A stretch of 64,000 nt of DNA from Rapana venosa (Eukaryota; Mollusca; Gastropoda; Neogastropoda; Muricidae), in assembly GCA_028751875.1 (NCBI GenBank), contig CM054158.1:15432473-15496472 (forward strand). The letters are read 5' to 3'. The notes under the pieces are model-generated. The model did no database searches. It saw only the letters and a program-made list of their open reading frames with translations, and was not told the origin of the DNA. The position numbers were made by a program, and so were the translations under genes. Every line of letters begins with the position of its first letter. The stretch's first letter is position 1. Positions 10,417 through 22,799 of the stretch are shown here, piece by piece.

Positions 10417-10460
<44 letters not shown>
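10180..10460 (+). repeat. Purine-rich interspersed repeat, family P
   Basis: The segment contains TCATAGCGAAAATG, TGACAAGTCCGG, then a G run and a purine block (GACCAAGAAGGAAG, GGAAGGAGATGACCAGAAG). Related copies are at 17420-17700 (+), 30310-30410 (+, front part only) and 42985-43215 (-). No coding frame is shared. It ends in a GA microsatellite. Confidence 0.55.
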
Positions 10461-10462
<2 letters not shown>

Positions 10463-10939
10463 AGCACAGGGAAGACAAAGTTTTCACAGAGAAACAGACA
10501 GAGTGTAAATGAATATCTTTTTTTGCTTCTAAGCTTTCATAGCCCATGCAGCGAAGACGTTGTCCTTGTTTACAGCAACAAATAATACATTATCCTTGAC
10601 ATGAACAGTATGGTGACGCCTTATTCATGACCTAGGAAAGTCAACTTTACGAAACAGAAGTCATACACAAAAGAAATGTTACGAAAATACTTTTTTTTAC
10701 TTTCACTCCAGTGATGCTGTCAGCCTAGGTAAAACTGAATCAGGTGTTAACTCCGAGGGAGATGGCTCGTCCATTCAGCGCTGTTAGATGGCGAGCTGAA
10801 GGATCTAAACCGCAATGCTATCTCGTCCTCTTTTTGAAGGCTGGTCACTTTTACCTGTTCTTCCGATATCTATTATTTTCTTTTCTCCCTGTTCAAAATA
10901 CCATGAACAACACACATTCTTCCGGCTCTAAGAGCAAAT

Positions 10940-10945
<6 letters not shown>

Positions 10946-11001
<56 letters not shown>

Positions 11002-11040
11002 AGAGAGTTCCTAAGTCACACACCACACACACACACACAC
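10946..11040. repeat. GA then CA microsatellite
   Basis: GA runs at 10946-11008 are followed by a short CA run and a small imperfect duplication of TTCCTAAGTCACAC. The stretch from 10461 to 10945 holds no recognisable gene. Confidence 0.9.
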
Positions 11041-11104
11041 ACACAATTCCTAAGTCACACGGAGAGAGAGTATCCCTAAGTCACACTGACTTTGACATAC
11101 TCAG

Positions 11105-11430
11105 CCACCATGGTGTAGTCCTAGTGGCTACTGCATTGGGTTACTGGCTGGAAGGTCTCAGGTTCAAATCTCATGACTGATGACTCATAAAAGTTTTTTT
11201 CCCTCTCCAGCTGAATCTCATACAGAGTGAGTTTGCTATGGCTCATTGGGAAGACCGGGACCACACAGTCGAGCTTCGTGCACTTTGTGAAGGCGATTTT
11301 GAGAGTGACCAACGCTGCAGGTGTCTGTAGCCTATCTCTCAGACCCGGTGGACGTTCGAACATATTACGATAGGAAGTGTACAGTGCTGTCAAGCAGCTT
11401 CAAAGTCACTGCACTATAGCATCATCATTA
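11105..11430 (+). mobile_element. tRNA-derived SINE, family 3
   Basis: The head ACCATGGTGTAGTCCTAGTG with the B box GGTCTCAGGTTCAAATC is followed by a body containing GGGAAGACCGGGACCACACA and GTCGAGCTTCGTGCACTT. The same head and body occur on the minus strand at 27335-27645 and 50385-50795. The 3' end lies in an ATC/ATT-rich stretch near 11425. Confidence 0.65.
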
Positions 11431-11499
11431 CATTGTCCTCAGTACCATTGATCATCATGCAATATAAAAAAACCCAACAACATGTCTGATTTGGTGGCC

Positions 11500-11945
11500 T
11501 CTGTTACTATGGTCTCATGGTGACCTTAGTTTTGGTTTTGCTGCGCACTTTTGCACCCGGGGTTAGGTGGCATCAATGCCTTAGGGGTCGGGGATTCAAG
11601 GAGGTCATTGGAGAGACTACGTGGTAGTCACCATCCCAGCTGAGCATCTCGCTTGGTTAGGCTCCGCAAAGTTCTATGCTGTTCTTGTCATCAGAAGGGA
11701 GCTCAGCAGATTGCGTCCTGCGTATGTTAGCTGAGAACAGGCACCAATGAACACCATCAAAGTGACCTAGCATCAGTGCAGGGCCTTTCTGATTGGTTGC
11801 ATCAGGATAACCTAACATTGATAGAAGAATCCCTGTGGACTTCTGGTCCTGAGGATGCGACATGATGAGCCTAGGCATGTCTGGGGCTGAGAGATTGAAA
11901 TGCGGGGGTATGTGAACAGCATACTGTCCAAAGTCTGGCCTGCAA
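11500..11945 (-). repeat. Interspersed repeat X (antisense copy)
   Basis: On the minus strand it reads GGCCCTGCACTGATGCTAGG...GTGTTCATTGGTGCCTGTTC...GCTAACATACGCAGGAC. This matches the plus-strand copy at 26800-27240 (GGGCCCTGCACTGCTGCTGG, GCTAACATACGCAGGACACC) and the weaker copy at 40480-40790. No reading frame is conserved among the three. The inverted repeat at 11945 begins at its edge. Confidence 0.6.
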
Positions 11946-12084
11946 CAAATAATGGAGTGGACAGTATGTCTGTTTGATGAGCTGTACCTACAAAATTCTT
12001 CTGGACAGGCGTGTGCGTGCGTGCCCAGAAGAATTTTGTAGGTACAGCTCATCAAACAGACATACTGTCCACTCCATTATTTGT
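11945..12084. repeat. Perfect 60-bp inverted repeat with 20-nt loop
   Basis: The left arm (11945-12004, starting ACAAATAATGGAGTGGAC) and the right arm (12025-12084, ending CCACTCCATTATTTGT) are complementary over all 60 positions. They are separated by ACAGGCGTGTGCGTGCGTGC. It could fold into a long hairpin as DNA or RNA. It may also be a fold-back artefact of library or assembly. Confidence 0.9.
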
Positions 12085-12889
12085 GTGTGTGTGAATGAAG
12101 GAGGGATGGTCATTGTGGTTTAGTTCTTATCGTTAATTGGATTTTAAAAAAATATTTGTCTGTTTGTTTGCTTTACTGTGTATTGCATGCTCCTTCAACC
12201 ACTTTGATTAAAAACAGTTCTGCTGACTGAAAACATTCTTGTAACAAATTTTTTCTTTTCACCTGACTTTATTTGAAAGTTTTCAGTTCTTTTATCAACC
12301 CGCTTCACATTCTATACTATTAGATTCTTAGTTTGTATGAAAACAGGTCGAAGTTATCCACTGGTTATCCACTGGTGTGCCATCTCAATGACATGAAAAC
12401 TACCGTGGGTTAACTACAGTCCCCACTGTTTTAGTACTGGTATAGCAGCAACATGCTCCTCTTAAAAGCCAGAAGTTGCAGGTTCCATTCTCCTACAGAC
12501 CTTGGCTGCTGGTCTGCTCTGGATGAGACCATTAACCAAAGCCTCATGCGCTATACATATTTATCACATTTTTGGTGTTGTTCTTCAGCTAGAGGTCCGA
12601 GGTTCACCAATGATGAGAGTTTTAGACCATGAGACATGTTTGCCCATCTTCAAGGTATCTGCATTCCTGTATCAGAGTGCATGCGTTTTTCTTCTGTTAC
12701 AATAGGCATACTCTTCCAAAAGTCAGAATGGGTTTGTAACGTGTGCATAAGATGTTCTGTGATGTTGAACAGGCGTCTCAGTGGTGGCTTGAACCCAGAC
12801 TCAATCCCAGGTCATCAAATCACAAGTGCAATGCTCTAACCACAGGGCTAATCCCCCCCCATTAATCACAATAAGCCCACAACATAAAC

Positions 12890-13207
12890 AATATCTGTGA
12901 CAGACACCATAACTGAGTGGTTACGGGTGGGGATTTTTACGATCTCCCAGGTCAACTTGAAGTGCCACCTGCCAGTGCCTTCGGATGAGACTATAAACCG
13001 AGGCCCCATGTGCGAACACACGCAGAACATCTTGCGCACACGTTAAATCCTGTTCTGCTTTTCGTAAGAGTAGGCCATTGTGTGCCGGTGGGAACAGATG
13101 ACAAAATTTACAAAACCGCATACACACGGGGACAGGATGTAAAAAAGCACATAAGTGCTTATTTCATTATCCTCGATACAAAAGAAATAAAATTTAAAAA
13201 AAATTAA
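12890..13207 (+). mobile_element. SINE, type-1 tail, with degraded head
   Basis: The head ACACCATAACTGAGTGGTTAC is tRNA-like. The B box is eroded. The body GGATGAGACTATAAACCGAG, GCAGAACATCTTGCGCACAC and GTAGGCCATTGTGTGCCGG is well kept. The tail GCACATAAGTGCTTATTTC...ATTATCCTCGATAC ends in an AAAGAAATAAAA-type run. The region between 12085 and 12890 contains eroded repeat pieces (a type-2-like TTCAGCTAGAGGTCCGAGG at 12585) and no gene. Confidence 0.7.
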
Positions 13208-13299
13208 TTCCCCTCATGTATATACTCAGGCAGAAGATCAAAGAAGCAAGTTAAAGATCCCATAATTCATGCTAGTATTCGGTGAGTTACAGAAACACA

Positions 13300-13650
13300 A
13301 ACATACCCAGCATACATCCCCGAAGTCTAAATGTAGCTACCTTCATGGTGGGCAAAAATGGTTGCATACGCAAAATCTCACCATTTGTGAACCTCGGAAC
13401 TCTAGCCAAAGAGCCACACAAAAAAAATTTTTTTTAGTTGTTCCTGGCAAAATTCTGCACAGAGAAAACAAATGTGGTGCCACTCTACTGATGACACAAT
13501 CTTCCCAGGGAGAGCATAAAAAAAATTAATTTTTTTAAAGCTGTTCCTGGCAAAATTCTGCACAGAGAAAAAAGTGTGGTCCTACTCCACTGATGACACA
13601 ATCTTCCCAGGGAGAACAGCCAAAATTTTACACTGAGAAATCTGCAGTGC
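13300..13650 (+). repeat. Type-2 SINE tail plus a two-copy tandem repeat
   Basis: The type-2 tail CATACATCCCCGAAGTCTAA...AATCTCACCATTTGTGAACC (13310-13430) is followed by two copies, about 105 bp apart, of TTCCTGGCAAAATTCTGCAC...GATGACACAATCTTCCCAGG. These resemble the ATTTTGCCAGGGACAACTC and CCCTGGGGAGAG parts of the composite SINE. Confidence 0.6.
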
Positions 13651-14209
13651 TTTTTAAAGTGGTATACAAGAGTGCAAATAACTAAAATCTACTATGCATA
13701 TCTGTCCCAGATATTTGTAAATGCACAGACACCAAATCTGTGCTGATCTCCCCCTGGTCCTCTCTGTCAGCAGTAGTGTGGACTATGTCTGTCCTCTGAG
13801 CTGCTGCTTTACGTTTTTTCCATTGATAGCTGGCTGAGACTCGGGGACAGGCTGTTGTATCATGTGCCCATGAGTGGATTTGAACACAAGACTACAACTG
13901 TCCCAAAGTGAAGATGATCCTTAGCTGCTTTGATCTCTGTTTTTATAAACTTCCATCTGAATTTATTTTTTGGAGAAAAAAATTATCACACTAGGTTTTC
14001 AGTCCATTCCCCCCCCAATTTTTTTTTATATCAAGCAAGCACAAGCAGACAAACGGATGGAAAGACACACACACACATCTAATCCCAAAATCTTGTTTAT
14101 ACTATAGCTCTGCCAATCACAGAGAATATTTCAGGGCTGTCATAATGCGCGTACGCATGCCATTTCAGGGCTGTCACAATGTGCGCGCACACACACACAC
14201 ACGCACACG

Positions 14210-14513
14210 CATTAACATCATGGAGTTACATCAGTGCCGATTCCACTTCCCCATCCCCCCCCCCACCCCACCCCCACCCAAAAGTCCTTCTGATCAGACT
14301 ATAAACCGAGGCCCTGTGTGCGAATGCACACAGAACATCTCACGCACATGTTAAAACCTGTTCTGCTTTTCGAAAGAGTAGGCCATTGTGAACCTGTGGG
14401 AACGGATGACAAAATTGACAAAACTGCATACACTAAGGGGACCGGGTGTAAAATAAGCAAATGAGTGCTTATTCCATTATCCTCGATATAACAGAATAAA
14501 TACATGAAAAATA
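14210..14513 (+). repeat. SINE copy, type-1 tail, head missing
   Basis: The copy contains ACATCAGTGCCGATTCCAC, GATCAGACTATAAACCGAGG, GTAGGCCATTG and the tail GAGTGCTTATTCCATTATCC...GATATAACAGAATAAATA. The left part is interrupted by CA and poly-C runs. From 13650 to 14210 there is no recognisable gene. Confidence 0.65.
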
Positions 14514-14671
14514 AACGCACCGGGACCAGGCAATGATGCAGGGGGTGCCATACCTTCCTTCTACCATATATTTCCAGTATCATAATTATTTTCTCAAAAA
14601 ATTGCATGAAGGCAAGATTACATCAAATATTTCCTAAGACTAGTTCAAAGACTGCACAACAAATCGCCTCC

Positions 14672-14677
14672 TTTATT
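14672..14677 (-). terminator. Candidate poly(A) signal of ACP1
   Basis: AATAAA on the minus strand lies about 250 bp downstream of the ACP1 stop codon. No competing canonical signal was noticed nearer. A GT/T-rich downstream element was not verified. Confidence 0.4.
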
Positions 14678-14923
14678 TCTGGCAACAACAATCTAAAACT
14701 GAACCAGTCTATTGCAAAGCAATGCCCTTCTACATGTCTTGGTTGTAAGCTAGCCCATACACAGAAAAAACCCACGGTACTGCAGATAACAAATATTCCC
14801 TGTATACATTTTGGGTAAAGCAGCAATCAAATGTAATCAGTCAATCAAGTTTGCAGCCCAGCCAACTGCTGGGGTCGTATCCAAACTGTCGTCTAGGTGA
14901 AGACACTCTGATGTGTTTCGTGA

Positions 14924-17900
14924 CTAGGAGCTGGGTGCATTCACAAAAGCAGTCAGACATCGCATACATTGTTCGTACACCTTGTCAAAGGGTGCCGTTC
15001 CCTGGGTCTGAAACAAAAAGAAGTTAATAGATAAATCTTATTTTATTTTAACATCATGTGGTGTGCATTTGAGGGTGAGTTTATATTTCCTGTGTGCAAG
15101 TCATCTAACTAAGCTATGTGTAGTGCTGGTGCAGTGCAGTGCCACAGCGCGCAAATCCAACACAACTTAGTCAAGGGTCCAAGGTTCAGCATTCCTCTCC
15201 TTTTACCAAGTCCAAGTGTGGTCAGTTCCTGCTCTCAATAGCTCCAGCTGGCGGCTGGGGTGGGATGGATAGCAGCTGAAAGTATGGGGAACTGATGGCT
15301 GTGGTGCGTGGGCTTTGTCTTAAGTGGTAGCGAAGTGTAGCTTTGTCTTGAGTGGTATGGTATGTTTAACTCACTGGCAATGTCACACTGAGCTAATAGA
15401 ATAGCTTTGGCATAAGTATGATTTTTCTCACAGAGTAGAGTTCAATCCAAGGGAAAATATTCATAATGTCCTCCAGCCCCCCCACAAGATTCGTTTCCCT
15501 TCAACTATGAGACCATGTATGGAAACAAAGATGAATTTCTTCTTCTTCTTCTTCCTTTTTTGTCATGTTTCTCCCAAGGGAGGTTTGACATTGATGAGCC
15601 TTCTCCATCTCTCTCTGTTTTGAGCTGAAACAAAGATAAATATATTATTATTTTATAAAATGCCAAAAGTCAGACACTGTCTGGTGCTGTGGAGACTTCT
15701 TCTTTCATGCAGTTGTAGACCAGTATATGACTTCAAACTGAAGACCCATGTCATATTCTTTAGTTAAGAAATGATGTCCTTTGGCCCTGTGGATCAGGCC
15801 AGTCCCTGATGTTGAATGCCTTCTTAGATGAAAGCATGTATGTTTCAAATCGTTCTTTTTTTCTGTTACAATTTGAACATTTTCAACAAATAATCAGCAG
15901 CATGCATGGAAACAATGTAAATCTTAAAAAGTAGACATAATAAACTTTATCTTCTTTCTTCTTCTTTCTTTCATTTGCTGCTGGTGCCCTTCGGCGTCGT
16001 GGGGAGACACAGACGTCTGTCTGCAGCAAGGCGGGAGGCTTGATGTAGTGACAGGTCATGGGCTCGTAGGGTGTCAGCCACGGAGTCGCTCCATCGTCTC
16101 CTTGGTCTACCTCTGGCTTTCTAGCCATTGTGTTTGGTGGTGTATGCCCGTAGGACTGGTTGGTTGGGCGGCATTCTAGTGAGGCGACCAAACCACCTGA
16201 TCCTTTGTTGTTCGATATGGTGGAGAATTGGTGTTAGTCCGACCATGTCTCTGATCACCTCATTCTTGATCTTGTCGCGTCTGGTCTTGTTGACAGCTTT
16301 TCTCAGGCAGCGCATTTCACATGTGACCAATTTTCTCTCTAAGGCTTTTGTTAAATAAACTTTATAATCATATAATACATATATTTGTTTATATTATTTG
16401 CATGCTTTTATTATTTGGTGTAAGAGTGTTGAATTTGTTTCAATCAACAGGATTACATTTCTGGCTGCGGTAAAATGGACAGGCAACCCTGATGAGTTAA
16501 TATGCTAGTAGTGGCATGTTTATACATGAGCGTGTGTGTGTGTATTCACATATGTACTGTACATGCACTGCGCTGCATTCAATTGCATGTCTACAAACGT
16601 GCATTCAGATACCTAGGTTCCTTTTCACTCCTGTCTTTTGGTTTTGCTGTGATCTTACCCACTGTCTGCGTGTATTATCATAGATTCATTCATCATGTTT
16701 TGATTTCTCTATATACCACAAAGATATGAAGGTTCTGAGACACATTGATAAGCAAGCAATGGGTGTCAAGAACAGATATTCACAAAGTTCTGGTCAGTAA
16801 CAACACTAGCAAAAAGATGGGCTGAGATTGATACTCGACTCAGTGGTTAAAGCATCAGATTGGTGATCAGAAGTTCACTGAGGAAGTGGGGTTGAGCCTC
16901 CACTATACTGTCTGTCTGAAAGGATTTTGCCCTTGAAGATTGGAGGAGGGGGGTTCCTTGGCTAGAGGTCAAGGTTCACCAATGGTGAGATTTTTGCATA
17001 CGTGACCGTTTTTGTTCACCATTAAGGTAGCCATATTCTGACTTCAGGGAAGAAGTCTGAACATAAGACTAGTGTGTATGCATTAAAAAAAAAAAACCCA
17101 CTCATGGAGCATTATGATATCCCCCATCCCAAAAAACTAAGGAGAAGAAGAAGATGAGGATACTCACAAAATACGGGTCCACAATGATTCTGTCCTTCTG
17201 CGGATCCCAGTCACCCAGCATCACTAGCTTGGCCTTGCACGATTTGCTTGGCTTCATCTCTTCCAAGTCACTGTCACAGATGCCAACCCATATATGCATA
17301 TGTGTGTGCATGCACATTGACACATATTTAGTGCATATAAACAAACACATACACGTGTTCTTCTTCATCAAACACTCGGATAGCTACTCTTTGTTGTCTT
17401 AAATTTTTTTTAAAAGAAACAACAACAAAACACTTTGTTGCCTTGTCATATGAGCGAAAATGTATTTGTGCTGCTGTTCAGTGTCTGACAAGTCAGGGCC
17501 AACGCATCTGACTTGGCTATATTGAAAATCTTTCTGGAAAAAAAGAAGGAGAATGGACCGAGAAGGCAGAAAATGGACAAGAAGGAGGTGACAGGAAGAA
17601 AAGGAACAAGGCAGGAAAAAAAAGAGAAGGATAGAAAAGTGGTTAATCCTAGCACAGAATTTCCAGAAGGTGCGGATGCTATTTATACTGGCAGGCCTCC
17701 GGCATTCCCACAGTGAGACACACTGTTCAATCCTGGTAAAACAAGACTGAAATATATAAGATAAATCCATGAAATAACAAAAAAAAAGGAATCAGACACA
17801 AAACAACCCATACTCATTTTCCTGCCATACACACTTTCTAATAATTTCAAACAGGATAAAAAACCTAGCCAGAACAGACGAACTCCATCAAAACTATTCA

Positions 17901-20337
17901 AGCATATGATGCAACAGCCAAACTTGTCACTTCTCTCATTCTTTCACGTCTGGACTATTGTAATTCTCTTTTGTCTGGTCTGCCAGCATCATCTATCCAC
18001 TCCCTTCAACGTATACAAAACTCCGCAGCTCGACTAGTTCTCAGAAAGAAAAAATCTGAGCACATTACCCCTCTCCTGCGATCTCTCCACTGGCTGCCTG
18101 TGCCACAGAGAGTAAATTATAAGATCAGTACCCTCTGTTACAAATGTCTCCACAAAACTGCACCCTCCTACCTCTGTGAATATCTTAACCTGTACACTCC
18201 TTCACGTTCCCTCCGCTCTACTGCAGATACCTTGTGCCTACGAATACCTAGATTCAACCAATCCACTGTTGGCCGCCGCTCTTTCTCTATTTTGGGTCCG
18301 TCGACCTGGAATGAGCTCCCTCTCTCTCTTCGCCAGAAACCTAGTTATGACACTTTTAAATCCAGCCTCAAGACATATTTATTTCAAACCTAAGATTTCC
18401 CCCCTCCTGTTTCATATCAGAGCTATCCCACCCTCACTAACCCATGTCCTATCATCCTGCTAAAGTATAGGACCTAAGTGAGTGTGTGTGTGTGCTTTTG
18501 TAAAACATTTGACTATTGAAATTTTATTTCATAGATTTTGTCTGCAGCGCACTATGTTTGTAAATATCTGTTTGTTTAAACTATCGATCATTTATCATTG
18601 ATTGCATGACTGTGTAAGATTAGGTTGAATGCACGCGCTTTGATTTGTCGTTTCAAGATATAGCGCTTTATAAGTTCCATGTATTATTATTATTATTATA
18701 TACCGCAAGGATCAGAAAACAAAGACAGAAAATGTTCAACTTACGACATGTTTTCATCATCCATTCCAAAGATGATATCAAACTTGTTGTAGTCCCCAGG
18801 GGTCAGCTGAAACAAAATCACACACAATAAATAGTGGTACTGCTGTGTATGACCTACAGAGGCTGGCTGGATTCCAACCCCACCACCCCTCCAAAAAACA
18901 AAAAACCCCAACCAACCAACCAACACCAAACAAACAAGTCAACTCTATACTGTTTTGGATAAAATGACTTCAGAGAACAACTGTCCTTATGTGAATTTTG
19001 TTTGTCTGCTTCTTGCTTTAGCGGTCTGTTTGTCTCTGTGAAGTTTTGTCTTTGTTTTGTTTATTCCTACATTAATTCATTTATTCATTCACTTCGTGTA
19101 CTTATTTATTTATTTATTCATTAGTTCATAATGTACTTATTTTATGCCCTGAAATGTTTTCAAAAGATCTTTAATGAACAGCATTTTTGTTTTGTTTGTT
19201 TGTTTGGGTTGTTTTGTTGGGGACTTTTAAGGCTTTTTTTGTTGGTTTGTTTGTTTACTTGCTTCTGTTTATTCTTCTTTTTATCAAGGGGGGTTGGGGG
19301 GAAGGGGGGGGGGGGGGGCATGAAATATCAGATATTCATATTCATGATGTAAGACTGAGATAATACAGCGTACACCCTTTGTACTCCCCCAATTTATGGT
19401 AACCTTTACCATATATATAAAAATGCAAATAAAAATCAAAACAAAAATTTAACTTACAAGTCTGGCCTTGTGCTTGTACCCTTTGATGCCGTTCTTCTCC
19501 AGGCATGCCATGGTGCGCCGATCTGGTGATTTTCCAAGGTTGTAATCGCCAGTGGCAGCACTGTCAATCACCCACTGAACGTTTAGAACAGACAGGAGCA
19601 ACGCTGTTTAGAAAAAGAAAATAGAGCCTCTCCCCCCCCCCCCATCCCCCCCCCCAAAAAAGCCAAAACAAAACTTAAAACAAAATTACAAGCAAAATTG
19701 TCCATTTAATCACTTGCTAAAAATTAAGTGTACAAATGATGTCACTTACAAAAATAGAATGCAATCGACAGAAATAACCATCTTGGGTTTTTTTTGTTCC
19801 TTGGCTAAAGCTCCAAAGTTTATCAATGGTGAGACTTTGCTTAGGCAACTGTTTTTGCCTATCATTAAGGTAGCCGCATTCCAACTTCAGGGATGATTGT
19901 TAAACACGAAAGCACTGTGCATGCGTTTTTCAAATTTTGTTATGTTTTCCCACCGGCACACAATGGCCTATTATTTCAAAAGGCAGAATAGGTTTTTATT
20001 TAAAGTATGCACAAGATGTTCTGCGTGCAGTTGCACACGGGACCTCAGTTGATATTCTCAGCTGAAGGACTTTCAGAGGAGTGGAGTCGGCACTGGTGTT
20101 AACTCCAAGGGAAAAATCCCTCTTTAACAGGCGTTTCAGGTAGCTCAAACCTGAGATCGATCCTGAGCTGTCAGTGTGCAAGTGCAACATTCTAACCACC
20201 AGACTATCTCTTCAGGGGTTCTGTACTGGTGTTAACTACAGGGGAAAACTCCCCATTCACAGGCATCTTGGTGGTGTCTTGAACCTGAGCCATCAGATCC
20301 CAAGCACAATGTGCAATGCTATAACCACCACACTATG

Positions 20338-20383
<46 letters not shown>

Positions 20384-22765
20384 TGTGCCTTTTCACTTTA
20401 AGTAATATTCAATATATGTGTGTGTGTATCACTGTATGTGTGCATAGTAAGTCCTAGTGGATAGTGATATCTCTGTTTACACAAAAACAAAACAAAAACC
20501 TAACAAAAAAGTATGTTTAGTGTTTATTTCAAATATGTTTTGTCAGTAGTATTCATTATTTTCTTAAGTATTCACAGCAATCTTACAACACTATGACTAT
20601 GTCCTAAATGCAGTCAGTCTCTCAGACGTTGTGTCCTTTGACACTCTGGAAAAGTGTGTACAGGAGTGGATTTAATTTTGTTTCTTTTACCTGATCTGAC
20701 TCTCCTTTCTCAGCCACCAGATGGAGAAGAATGGCCTCCGCCATGGTGGAGCGACAAATATTGCCTGTAACACAAGTCAACAGAAACAGTCCTCAACAAA
20801 TCAGCCTGTAACACCAGTCAACAGAAATAGTCGTTAACAAATCAGTCTGTAACACCAGTCAACAGAAAAAGTCATCAACAAATCAGCCTGTAACACCAGT
20901 CAACAGAAATAGTCGTCAACAAATCAGCCTGTAATACCAGTCAACAGAAAATTATCAACAAACAGCCTGTAACACAAGTCAACAGAAATAGTCGTCAACA
21001 AATCAGTCTGTAACACCAGTCAGCAGAAATAGTCGTCAACAAATCAGTCTGTAACACCAGTCAGCAGAAATAGTCGTCAACAAATCAGTCTGTAACACCA
21101 GTCAGCAGAAACAGTCGTCAACAAATCAGCCTGTAACACCAGTCAACAGAAACAGCTGTCAACAAATCAAGCCTGTAACACCAGTCAACAGAAATAGTCA
21201 TCAACATATCAGCCTGTAACACCAGTCAACAGACACAGTCCTCAACAAATCAGCCTGTAACACCTATCAACAGAAATAGTCGTCAACAAATCAGCCTGTA
21301 ACACCTATCAACAGAAACAGCTGTCAACAAATCAGCCTGTAATACCTATCAACAGAAATAGTCATCAACAAATCTATCTAATTAAATAAATTAAAATATT
21401 ATTCCAAATGTTACCTGCAAACTTCGCTCCAAATAAACTATCAACAGATATGAGCTGAATCTGTTGATTGTATTTGGCCCAGGCCAAAAGTTTTGTCAGA
21501 TACTCAATGATGTTTGATTTAAAAGCAAAACGCCAAAGTCTCCAAAATATCATTAATGTTAATGTTGTTAATGTTATGCTTTGAAATGCTATGTTGAAAT
21601 TGTCTTCAGCAATAAACAGCTCATAGCATAAGTTAACAACCTGTACTCTTCCATAAAGAGGGGGGAAAACCTCTGAAGATAGAATATGGGTGTCTATATT
21701 GCATGATACTTGGAAACAGCCATACAAGCAAACTTCTCATTCTGTGTATATAATATATACAAACAACACTACAGTCTCATTCTGGTTTCCAGGTGTAATG
21801 AATGAGATGAAGTGCATAACAATATTAGTCTATATGACCTCCAGAGTGCTAAGCTGTACAGGGGATGGAGTGCTTATTCCATTATTCTTGAAATAAACGA
21901 ATAAAAAATAAAGAATAAATAGCCTGGTGGTTAGCGTGATGCATACATGATCTTCTGACCCAGGTTCAAATCTTGTTCAAGATTTTTCCTCCGGAGTTAA
22001 CATCAGTGCCGACTCCACTCCCCCTAAAAAGTAAAAGTCCCTCGGATGAGACTATAAACCAAGGTCCCATGTGCAAACGAACACAGAACATCTTGAGCCC
22101 AAGTTAAAACCTGTTCTGCTTTTCGGAAGAGTAGGCCATTGTGTGCCGGTGGGAACAGATGACAAAACTTAAAAAATTAATTACACACTGGGACTGCATG
22201 AAAAAAAAGCACATGAACACTTATTCCACTATCCTCGAAATAAAAGAATAAATGAATTAAATAAATAAAAAGCGCAACAAGAATCTATTAGTATTACATC
22301 AAAATTTACCTGAAACCAGTGCTCACCAAATCCAGTCATCAACAAATGCTATTGATAATTTTAAAATTCATCATATGTCTCCTGCTACATCACTGTGGGG
22401 AAAAAACAACAACCTATATTGGATCTAGTAGTTGTCTTTATTTGCAACACCATTTTAAAACAGAAATAGTGTTCATGAACAGTAGTCAGTCCAATAAAAC
22501 CATTGTGATAGTATATCAAAGCATTTTTTCCTAAATAAACATATAAAACAGGCTTATCTACTTTGATTACTTCTAAATTTTTACTTAATGCAAAATGTGT
22601 GAGAATGTTTGATGGACAGCATGTCTCATTTTAGGATTATGTTTATACTAGGACAGTAGGAGGCAGAATTGCTCACGAGAGCGTTGGACTATGTGTGTGT
22701 GTGTGTGCGTGTGTGTGTGTGACTGTGTGTCCACGTATGTGTTTGTGTGTACACGTGTGTGTGTG

Positions 22766-22799
<34 letters not shown>

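Noticed and set aside
20763..21375. CRISPR-like array with regular 41-bp spacing
   Set aside because: Units are contiguous with no unique spacers, there are no cas genes, and the host is eukaryotic; it is a minisatellite.
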